64,000 nucleotides of DNA from Limanda limanda (Eukaryota; Chordata; Actinopteri; Pleuronectiformes; Pleuronectidae). The translations under genes and the position numbers were made by a program. Location: positions 18,813,639 to 18,877,638 of the forward strand of contig NC_083653.1 of NCBI RefSeq assembly GCF_963576545.1. Reading direction: 5' to 3'. The notes below the pieces were generated by a model that worked only from the letters and a program-made list of their open reading frames with translations, was not told the DNA's origin and did not search any database. Below are positions 50,106 through 60,630 of the stretch, piece by piece. Each line of letters opens with the position of its first letter. Within the stretch, counting starts at the first letter, position 1.

Positions 50106-50997
50106 ACGCCGGGTTTATACCTGGCGCTTACGCGACGCATAAGCGTCGCGTAAGCGCAGCGCACTAGCGCGCCGGCGCTGGGCTGAACACACAGGACGCT
50201 GAAGCCTCGCGTAAGCGCCGCGTAGATCCCTAGTGCGCAGGCGCCAGGCTGGTCACAACAAACACGCTTTTCTCCGCGGCGGTCATCCTGCGATTCCTCT
50301 CCGTGATCACAGATGCAGCTGATATTTGTCATTAACTGCAACGGCGTCCCAGCATTTGTCCTTTTTAATGTTGTCTTTATATAACATGTGCCGAGGATCA
50401 TACACCTCACTGTACTTCTCCATATCAATTATTAATTTAATGTCATCCTTCTTCAAGAACTTCTCCGCTGTTTGCTCCGTTCAATGTCGGGTGTCGAGGG
50501 TAAATTACGTATTCTCCACTCAAGCCTATGGGGAGAGTACGTAGACACACACACACTCCCCCCCCCCCCCTCTCTCTTTTTATCTTTATGACTGCTTGTG
50601 TGGCTGTAGTGGGGGGGCAGAGGGGGACATTTAATAATGTGATCGGTAAAATAGGTAAAATTAAAACTCCAGGACAACAGAAGGGGAATACAAACTATGG
50701 GATGCATATTTGATCATTTATATCATATAAAATATGTCATCAATATCGTTTAAAATCATTTTTCAGTGTGTTTCCTGCAGCGATACGCTTGCGTCAAGCG
50801 CAAAAAATAGACCCGACGCCGAAACAATCGCTGCACTGCGCGAGGCTGCCTTGGCGCAGCACTGCACTTCAGCGTCCTGTGCGACCGGCACAAGGGATTA
50901 ACATGAGAGTGGATGGGAGTCAGCTGTTATTTAAAGCATGGCGCTGCGCTTACGCGACGCTTACGCGTCGCTTCAGCGCCCGGTGTAAACCCGGCGT
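50106..50997. mobile_element. Harbinger-like inverted-repeat element
   Basis: Left end ACGCCGGGTTTATACC, right end GGTGTAAACCCGGCGT, with GCGCTTACGCGACGC subterminal repeats on both sides. The flanks allow a 3-base duplication (TAT or TTA), which fits PIF/Harbinger. It sits inside the intron of the hAT transposase. Its interior is shared with the two CAGTGTTGGG elements. Confidence 0.65.
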
Positions 50998-53148
50998 TAT
51001 TTAAAGCCTTTTCACTCTTACATTTATTTATTTTTTAATATGTAATACAAGCAGATGAAGTTATTAACACATTATTACCTTACAGTGTAAAGAAAGAAAG
51101 AGGAGTGGAGAATATATATATATATATATATGAATATTATACATTTATCCTAAAGTCAATATTTCTCTCGGGAAATTTAACTCACATTTTAATTTGACTT
51201 GTCATAAGCCCTATAAAAACTGCATCCCACATTGCATATTAACAGATTTTGTTTAAATGTATGAACATTTCAGTGCATTTTAAAAGAGCCAATTCACAGA
51301 AATTGAACAGACTGATAGAGTCCTAGCTATATGGTCAGCAGTTCCAGGATAACAAGTAATCTTATTTGATTCTTGCATTCATAGAACTAAACTAATGATT
51401 TACTATGCAATGAATAATATATGAATCATAATGTGTAAATATATTCCTCTTTTCTTTTTACTGTCTACAGATATGAAGAGTACATCCATACCAAAGATAC
51501 TTTGGATCTTAAACAGCCTTCAATCAACCAATTCATCGAATCAAGGAGTGTGCCACTATACAACTGCAACCATCCCCAGCAGAAAGCCATTACACACTCA
51601 ATACTGTCGGACCTCATAATAAATTGCAACATGCCATTGTCCATCGTTGAACATCAAAGCTTTCATCAGTTTTTGTCAATAGTGGACAACAAGTACTCTC
51701 CAGTCAGTCGAAGAACAATTACTTCAAAGATTGACAGTCTGGTGGGAGATAGACAAAGTAAGCTAAAAAATGAACTAGCAAAGGCAGATAATGTGTCAGT
51801 GACTGTAGACATATGGTCAGACCGCAGGATGAGAGGCTTTCTTGGAGTCACAGGACATTGGATCAACATCGAAGATGACAGTCTTCAGTTAAAATCTCAG
51901 TTGCTCGCATGCAACCGCTTCAGAGGTTCCCATACAGGGGAAAGAATTTGTGAAGAATTTGAGCAAATATGTGAAGAATATCAAATGAAGAAAAAGGTCG
52001 ACCACATCATCTGTGACAACGCTGCAAACATGAAAAAGGCGTTCAGTACATGTTTTCCTGGACAGGAAGATGAAGATGACGACCATGATGATTTCAACAT
52101 TTGGAACAACCTGACAGTGGAAGAGCAGGAGAGGTTTGAGAATGTATTGAGTGCAAAGTCCCAGACAAGACTTCAATGTTTTGCACATACCCTTCAATTG
52201 ACTATAGGTGATGGCCTTAAAGACACTAAAATAATCAGTGCAGCTCTCTCCAAAGCTTCAAGGTTGAGCTCTTTGCTCCACACGAGCACCACTTTCAAAG
52301 ACAAATTTGAGATGGAGTTTGGACAGCGTGGAATCCCTGCCTCTGTAACCACACGCTGGAATTCCACACTTAGGCAACTGAAATCAGTGCTTAACTGTGA
52401 CCAACTGAAACTGTCTGCAGTTCTTGAAGATGCGGGACACAAAGAGACAGTATTCACAGCTAGAGAGTGGAGTCAGATAAGGGAACTGGTGGATGTTCTT
52501 CAACCCTTTGGAGAAGCCACGGATCTCACACAAGGAGAAAAAATTGTCACTATAAGTGCTGTGGTACCCTGCATCCTTTCTCTTAATCATCACTTGGAAA
52601 ATCAAAAAGAGAGAGTGCACTACATGGGTGGTTTGATCAGATAGATAGAGCCCTAGTGGTGCTCAAGCACCAGCCCTTTTGCCCTGGATGAGAAAAGTGC
52701 CCCTTCTGCTGGAGTCCAATTTTTTCTTCATTCATCAATATTTAAGAATAAAAATTACTCTCTCTGTCATCAATTCCCCCCAATGTGTTTTGATGTCTGA
52801 TGGGGCATTTATTTGTGTGAGAATTTCGCCGCGACATGCTCCGCGGCGCTCACAAACCCCGCTGGCCCCTCCCTCCTCCTCCTCCTCATGCAGCGCTGAG
52901 GGCCAAACGGCTGCAGCCACTTCTCCTCTAACACGCAGAATCAGACAAACAGGTAATGACGCTGTGTGTGCAATCCCCGGACTTTGTTTGGTGATAAATT
53001 AACCACAACATAAGCGTAGCTGAAAACATTACGTCGCAACTGGTCCGACTTTTCCTTAAAAAATAAACTAACAAAAAACTGAAATCTGGGATTTCAAAGC
53101 CTTTACGCTGTTTACTGCCGTTTGTCATGTTTAATGAAGAGAGAGAGG

Positions 53149-53213
53149 GAGAGAGATACAGGCAGACAGACAGACAGGTAGGCAGGCAGGCAGACAGACA
53201 GACAGGCAGAGAA
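53149..53213. repeat. (CAGA)n/(CAGG)n tetranucleotide microsatellite
   Basis: About 16 tetranucleotide units with CAGA and CAGG variants, preceded by a short GA run. Confidence 0.9.
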
Positions 53214-53739
53214 TTTAAAGGCAGTTTTACTGTTCTACAAATTAGACAAGTTCACTAGTTTTGTTTCATTTAAAATTGCAATTATTGAAATGAACGGTAG
53301 GTCTTAAGTTGAGCTACGTGAGGTTTATATTGTGGTATATTATTAGTGTTGTGCTGCTTATACTTCAACTCTGTCAGAAAACAGTAAACAAAAATGTGTG
53401 TGTACTGTGTTGTCAGCTTTATAGAGATTATGTTAGTCACTCTTGATTATTATGCACAAAATGTATTTATCTCATTTACAAAATTTGCAGCATAATGCCA
53501 AGAAAAGACAGACTCCAAAAGCAGAAGGATAGGGAACTGCAGCAAGCAGCTCAGGGTAGCAGCTCTCTTTTATATTGGATCAGGCCATCAACTAGTAAAA
53601 CAAATGAGGGAGAATCAGTAGGTTTTTATTTATTTATTATTATTATTTTTAATATCATAAACAATTTTGGCGATGGGTCCCCTTTTTTTTGGTTTGAGCA
53701 CCTGCCCCCCCCAAAAAAAAGCATTTTGCGCTCTTAGGG

Positions 53740-53921
53740 CGTTTACCTCCTGTTCCATGGCTGCTTCGCTTAGACAGGCCAGGTTGATTTGCCTTTGGAA
53801 ATTTAGAATCTATTTCTTTATTAAACTCAATGAAGTTCAACTTGCTGATGAATTCAGGATAGCCAGGGGTCAGGCTTGGTACTAGGGAAGAAACAAACTG
53901 TTCTACACAGGGGTTCTCCAT
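53740..53921 (-). pseudogene. Possible gag-like N-terminal fragment
   Basis: A minus-strand frame with FNKEIDSKFPKANQPGLSKR. It has the same strand as the gag-like fragments at 47522-48191 and lies between the two LTR-like repeats. It could be the start of the same dead element, but similarity is not firm. Confidence 0.2.
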
Positions 53922-54671
53922 TGTTGGGTCTGAAATTTAAGGATTATATTTACAAGTTTATAAAACAAAAAGCACTGTGGTTGGCTTTGGTGAGGCAATG
54001 CCAGACAGATTTTATCGTACACTCGCCTTACCAAAACTATGGTGAGTAAAACAGTTCACAAAACTTTTAATCACACTAACTGATATGCAGGGCAGCAACA
54101 GTTAGGGATTCTATAAATTCACGGGGCTGGAAGCAAGCTGTGGCTCTTTCTCAGGTTCTCTTATCCAAATTTGGATGATATGCTTGGCAGTAACAGCCAG
54201 GTACAAGATCTGATACATAGGGCCGGTGGCACGCTATGTCTGAATTCAAAAGCATTTAACAGTTACAGGAAATTTCGCAGCTTGACCAGTTAACATTGAG
54301 TATGTGATATTCAAATGTTAAAAGAAATTATTATAATTTCAACAAAGAACATTCAACTACAATTATTGGCAACGATAGCAATCTTTTAGCGTAACACTAT
54401 GAGGACTTGAAATTGTAGTTATTAATAATTAAATATTAATAAACATTTAATTTATGAGTAAATTAAATTCCACCACAATGCACTTGTTTGTAAATACGGT
54501 TGAATGTTTACTCCGGTGGCAGACTAGTGGAATTGAATTCAAACCTTTAGCTTGACTGCAAATTCCAAATTCAGTAATTTCTGGCGTTGGCCAAAAATGA
54601 AAAACACATTAATATTACATAGTCATGAATTTTTGCCAGCTGTATTCTGCCTCACACGGGGAATCATAAAT

Positions 54672-54830
54672 GTTGTGCAATAACGCTTTAAAAGTGATAC
54701 CATAAAATGGTGTGCCTTTCGGCATTCAATAAATTTGGTTGTCAAAATAAAATATAAAATATTTGAAATATTAACTTTAAATCATAACTTTAATTGGTTA
54801 AAGTTACCTCGGGGCACCACCCTTCCAAGG
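54672..54830. repeat. LTR-like direct repeat, right copy
   Basis: Matches 45814-45970 in the same orientation, with small indels in the AT-rich middle. Together the two bracket about 8.9 kb of nested elements. Confidence 0.55.
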
Positions 54831-56298
54831 AAGGGAAAAGATAGCCAATTTATTGATTGAGTCTCATAAAAGTACTAACTACAAATTTGGAACTCTGATT
54901 AACAATTAAATTAATAACTATAATCAAATTTACCATTTAGATAGTTAGCTAAGTTGAAGGATATGGAGTTCTGGGAGCGCACGCACACATGCCCGCTTCT
55001 GGTATTTAATGATGGCCTGATACGATGAGGATTTAAAAAATGAACATGACCTTCACTCACGTTCATTGTTACGTTCATGTTAATAATATGATTCGTTAAG
55101 TTCAACGTTCGCATAAAATAGGCACAACACTGTACTGTACAGCCACTGGAGAGGGGCTGAAGAGCCGCAAGCAGCTCCAGAGCCACGGGTGGCCGACCCC
55201 TGTGTGGAACCGAATTTGTATGATGTATTGGTGGTTTTTGTCTCCTGTGGCAACAGTGTACATCACTTTTAGGAGTCCTCTGGAAACACTTCCGATGTCG
55301 TTTTCTCTATTTGCTGTGCTTTTCTGTATTTGCTGCGCATTTCTGTATTTGCTGCGGGTTTCTGTAATGTGTTGTGTTGTGAAAATGATGAAGATGTTTT
55401 CTTACTTTGCTTGTGTTTTGTGCACTTGCATGCGTTTTCTTAAGTTGCTGTGCGTTGAGCTCTCAGGGTCACCTTAAAAAGGCTTCTTCAGTTCTAAGGT
55501 TTCAGAGCAAATCAAAGTAAGCAGGTCGTATTATTAAAATCTTACTGTACTTTATCACTGGTCTTCACCTGTGGACACAGACAGCAGGGAATTTCCCCTC
55601 TTAATGTTTGGTTCAGCTCCATCTCCATATGTCAAATGACAAATCTCTAGTCAACTTAATGTAGATGATGCAGATTCAACTGGAGAGCAAAGACAAGGGA
55701 CACTGAATATTGGACTTTAAGAAACATAACTACAAATCAATTCAAATGTTGCTTGTATGCTCAATGTCAACCGATACTAAGATATATTTAATGAGACAAC
55801 TCCTACTTGAATATGTCTGCAACCAATCTTGAAATACAGGCCATCGACAAGGGACCTACATGGGTAAGGTGACTACATATCAATGTTTATTATATTATAT
55901 CATATTATATCATACCTTGCTTTACTGCTCACGAGTGCCATCAAAATCTGTTTTAGTTTCTTTAAAATGCCTTGCGAACCCTACAGTAGCTTGTGTTGTG
56001 TTTTTTCATATGAAAATATAATTCCTTAATTAAATAAAATTGTATCTGTATAAAATATATATTGAATGAATTTGTCAATATGAATAACCGCTTCTATATA
56101 CACAAAGTAACTTGATCCATCGTTCATTTACAAATTTTAAGGTGCTGCTCATTGTGAACAATTCAAATCTTGAATTCTCGCTCACCCTCACATCTAGTTT
56201 TAACAACAAATATGTAAATTGAAAAGAAGTGCAGTTTTCTTGCGAGATCCAATTTGATGTTGAGGTGAACCTTTTTTTCTCACCTTGTTTCTTCTGAG

Positions 56299-59222
56299 AC
56301 TCCGATGCTCGCTGGAACAAGCCAACCAATGCTTCAGGGGCTCAGTGGGATGCCAGCTGCAGTTGCTACCGCAGCCAAGACTTTGGCTGGAGCATGTTTA
56401 TGTCTCATAATCATCTGCACAGAAGGAGCTTCCTCAAGACATTGACCTCATCATTACTGCTGATTTCAATGGTGAGTATGTCAAATAGCAGCTCTTTTAT
56501 ATATATATAAATATATATATTTACCAGTAGAATCTCTCTATATATATATATCGAGAGAGAGAGAGAGATGTATGTGATACACAGTCTGAAAAGGTAATTT
56601 TTTCCCACAAATTCTACTAGTAAATACTGGCAAAAAATTCACATAACTCAGAAATCAATTTTGTAATTACCAATTGAAATCTTGCCAAACAGTTTGTATA
56701 TTTTTTTTTTTATTATTTAGCATCATTATTAACCTGTTGTTTTGATAGATTTGCATATCGCCATGCGATATGCTGGCAACCTTTCCAGGGTGTACTTTGC
56801 CTCTTAGTCAATATCAGTTCAGATAATGGATGGATGGATTGAAAGATATTTACTCTACGAACAATTAAATGTAGCATTTTAAGGCATTTCTCGGACCAAA
56901 CCTGGAAATGTTATATCCTTATGTATTCTTCATGATTATCTTTCTTGACGTTTAACTAAGAGAGGGATGCTAATGCAGAGCAGGAGCCGGGAGGTGGTTT
57001 GAGAAGAATCTTAAAACTACGACTAGAATCATGTGAAACAGCTTTTGATGCCAGATCAAATTCCAAGCATTCAAAACAAGCTGGTATTCCAGTTGTTTGC
57101 ACTGAGGTGTCAATAACCGTAGTCCTTTCTAGGTAGATAGTCAACCTCTTTACCACGGCACCCGAGAAAAGATCTGACAGGCTGAAACTGTTCTACATCA
57201 GCGGAAGCTTCCATCTAGGAATTTACCCTATTATAGTTTCACTCTTACTTATTTAAGCTGATGCCAGAAGACACGCCTGGCTTTTAACTGCCTTCATCTT
57301 AACGTCTACCCTACCTTCACTGGAATAGTATTATACTGAGGGGCCCTATGAGTAAAATAATATTTCCAGCCACGCCCATTCACGGCAGCTCTCCTCTCAT
57401 GATCAGTGCACTTGGTAGTGCTTGGAAAGTAATTAGTGGCTTTGTAAGCCCCAAGAATCTGTTGTAATATTTGACTAGAGTCAAATTTAAGAACCAGTAA
57501 GTTGTTGTAAAACATACAACATCCCAATTTACTGTCACTCTGAAAGCATAGATCTAATGTCCACAACTTCTTAATTAAATCTGAATTTCTTATTTATTAC
57601 ATGCAATTATCAAAAAGTACATTTTGAATGAAAAGAGTAATAAGTAAAAATAATAAAAAGTGTAAAAATTAAGATTAATAACAGAGTAATAAGTAATAAC
57701 TCATAAAAGAAGTAAAAGACAAAATGTATTAAAATGAGAAAAAAAATTAAAAAGTGTAATAAGAGAGTAAAAAATAAAGATTCACACAAAAAGTAAAACA
57801 TACCAATTAATAAAAAAAGTGAATGTGATTATATATATATATACTGCCGCTTTCAGAGACCTTATCTAAATTTAGTGAGAAGGAATGAATGCCACTTTAT
57901 CCAAAACTCGTTTCCCACCAGAAACTTGAATTTTGTTTAAAATTCAAAACTCATTACAAAGTCTAAAAATGTTCTTTAAAAAGTCAGTCTTTTAATGGCA
58001 AATTGGTCGCAGTGTTTCTTCAGAATCCAATTGCAATCTTCAGCTGGTTGGCTATTTCACTATTTTAAGTGTCTTCTCCTTAGTGCATATTTTCCAAGTT
58101 GAATATTTCTTCTGTGGAAACTTTGTCTCAGTTGAGAAGTGTCCGTTTTTCCCGTTCTTTTGATTATAGGCTGAGGAGGGGTCTTTGTCTCGTTCTGTGT
58201 GAAGGAGCCATAGAATAACCGACCAACACCCTTCTCACGTCTTTTTATATTCTCCTGAACTCTAAAGCTTACAAACTCATCATTATACAATGACACACTA
58301 CCAATAGAAATGGCCAGTCCTGGGCCATGAACTTATATAGTATAAATCTAAGAACTTCCAACATTTTCTATCATATAATTAAGTGTTGTGTCATGTTGCA
58401 AACATCTTGTCACATTTCTGTGTGGCTGCACCAGCTTCACACAGCATGTAATCTTCCATCGAGCTTCTCATCCTGCACTTCATGGTTGAACACAAACCCA
58501 TTACTTCTTCAACATTCATAATGCTTTCAACACAGTCGAAGAATGTTCAACTTAAAACCTTTATTCTTAAGAAAAGAAACACATACGAAAAGGAAAAAAA
58601 AAGTATTTTAAAAGTTATTGAAAAATATCCAACATCTACCCCAAAACTAAAAATGATTCTGATTACATATCCAACTTTTTCATCTCTAACATGATACGTT
58701 ACTGTGTTAAACGCATGCTACTTTAAACATTATAGAGGTTATATAGGCAAACCAGAGAAGTAATTCTACATGTTACTTTATGCTCTTAGCTCATATTTCA
58801 TCAGTGAGATCTCGAGTATTCTTGACATGATCTAACCTATAAAATAAATCAAGTGAGCAAGTTTTAAATTGTCAGACTGTCCCATAAAACTCAATAATAA
58901 AAATGAATCAACCTACTCTTGCTAGCCTGGTGACACAGCATAGTGCATCAGGACTATAGCAAATACAAGCTTGGGACCTGCAATCATGTGAAACCTTCAG
59001 TTCTTAGCAACTTTTGTTTAATATCATTTTTTTAATGATTGAAACAGATGTGTGTGACTGCTGCTTTTCAGGTTTGCCACAACCCAGACCACCTACAACA
59101 CTGGAAAAAGATGCGAGGAAGTGAAAACACACAGCGGCATTCTGGGAGCTCTGATTGGTGGTGCAGCCGGGACAGTAGTTCTGACAATAGCCATCGTCAC
59201 CGTCATCAGGAGAGTTCAGTGA
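56299..59222 (+). pseudogene. Meprin alpha 3' pseudogene (MATH end exon and last exon only)
   Basis: Exon 12 equivalent: 56299-56471, 173 bases instead of 174. One base is missing in CTCAAGACATTGACC, which shifts the frame. The exon 13 acceptor remains (GTTTTGATAG at about 56740), but the exon has been deleted and the sequence jumps to what corresponds to position 18357 of the left copy. Exon 14 equivalent: 59072-59222, open to TGA, 145 of 151 bases identical to the functional exon, with one EGF cysteine changed (TGT to TTT). Exons 1-11 are absent. The broken frame, lost EGF exon and missing protease domain rule out a meprin product. Confidence 0.9.
56498..56568. repeat. (TA)n/(GA)n microsatellite, interrupted
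   Basis: Counterpart of 17218-17286 in the pseudogene, broken by a short insertion containing TTTACCAGTAGAATC. Confidence 0.75.
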
Positions 59223-60630
59223 AACACTCTGTGGAGAACGAACTCGTCCACTGCATCAGTCAGCAGTGAAATCACACTAAATGTAAACTCAATATTGGGG
59301 GGAAATATGCAAATTTATCTCGGGCCTTTCTTTGATACGTCCCCATATTTTAAATAAAATTGTTCATTAAGACAGATCTAAAGGCTTTCCAAATATAGAC
59401 CCTCCATCAGCACTTCTATGTCCTGAGTGTGGTTTATTTGTATGATAAAAGTAATCAAGTGTTTTCTGCTCCATTATTTCTGTTGTGAATAACGCAACAC
59501 TGGAAATAACTATTTAAATCACACCTATTGTAACCGAAACCCTTTCTTTTCCTTGTCTTTATTCCTATGTCTTACTAGTTTTGAGATACATATGGTGGTT
59601 ATTCAAACATAGCATACAGGCTATGTTATTCATGTCATATAATTTCAATCTACAGACTTTCCTTTTGAATAAAATTGTTTTAGCAATTTTTTTCTATGTG
59701 TATACAACATTTAAAAACACCATTATATCATACACCTTACTTAATAATGAAACCTGTTTTTAGGGGAAACATCTACACTATAATATACCACAAATTAAAC
59801 TGTAACTCATTTTCTCTTCATGTACTATACATGTGAGTTGCTGTTTCTCTCGGCACCACCTGAAACACAGAAATTACATTTATTCTCAAATGATGTACTG
59901 AATATTTTTTGCTGAAAAGTGGCACAAAACTGATTTATTGTTATTTACACTGAATGAAAATATTTTCATCAGCAATGACAAACAAAGTTGAAATAATTAA
60001 AACTGATGGCCATAACAACCCTTTAGGATAGACATATTTGGAGTCCCATATGTTTATATATAAAGTAACATTGAAGATATTAAAAGAAAATTTGAGTCAA
60101 AAAGTCGAAATACTGTAGGGCTCCATCCCAAATTTCTGATCATTAAGCAGCTGTGGAAAATAGAATAAACTCTGTATTTTCACTGTTTGTTTCAACTGTT
60201 CTTCAACAAAATCACTGACTGGCTGCTTCACTTGAACACACCTTGCATTCGATATATCGATATATATAGCCCTCACCTAATTTGAATGCTTTTGTGATTC
60301 CTTAAACTTTCAAACTGAGGCCATTATCAGGTCAGAATTCCAACTGTCCAGTGCTTCATGATCAAATACCTAGAAACTACAGACATAAACAATTTTGTAA
60401 CTCAATGCTAACACTATCAACTAAGATTGTAAAGATTGTTAAAAAAAAAATAATCCACGGACCAGTATAGTCATTGCAATCGTTAGCATATCAACATGCT
60501 GACAGCAATCCGCTGTACAGCCTAAGTAGATCTATTTGCCTGAAATTTTAAGTTTGCATCTCTGAAGATGGAGCGAATGCATCAACACATAAGGAGACAA
60601 TAAATGACAACATAAGATTGACCTTTGTCC

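Larger units (their letters stand above)
49018..52644 (+). mobile_element. hAT transposon with BED-finger transposase, incomplete at the right
   Basis: The left end is rich in GACTCGAGTC and GACTTGACTCGAGTC units, as in fish hAT elements. It encodes the two-exon transposase described separately. The intron (about 49555-51470) contains a whole Harbinger-like element. No matching right end is seen after 52644, so the element is truncated or interrupted. Confidence 0.65.
49375..52644 (+). pseudogene. hAT-family transposase (BED zinc finger plus catalytic core), broken
   Basis: Exon 1 (49375 to about 49535) starts MEAARPKMIKFGFNDYIVDE and has a BED-like finger start (CKVCSSKISD, then TTSNF). Exon 2 starts at 51471 after TCTACAG, reads YEEYIHTKDTLDLKQPS and stays open to TAG at 52642-52644. 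It has the hAT core landmarks VDIWSDRRMRGFLGVTGHWI, HIICDNAANMKKAFS, QCFAHTLQLTIGDGL (C-x2-H) and TTRWNSTLRQL. The exon phases disagree by one base, within a run of seven A before the donor, so there is a real frameshift or a sequencing error. The C-terminal hAT dimerisation domain is missing. Element gene, not host gene; ZBED-like host genes share the fold. Confidence 0.75.

Noticed and set aside
53495..53640. Frame starting MPRKDRLQKQKDRELQQAAQG
   Set aside because: Resembles the start of some transposon proteins, but it is short, has no following domain and no element ends were found.
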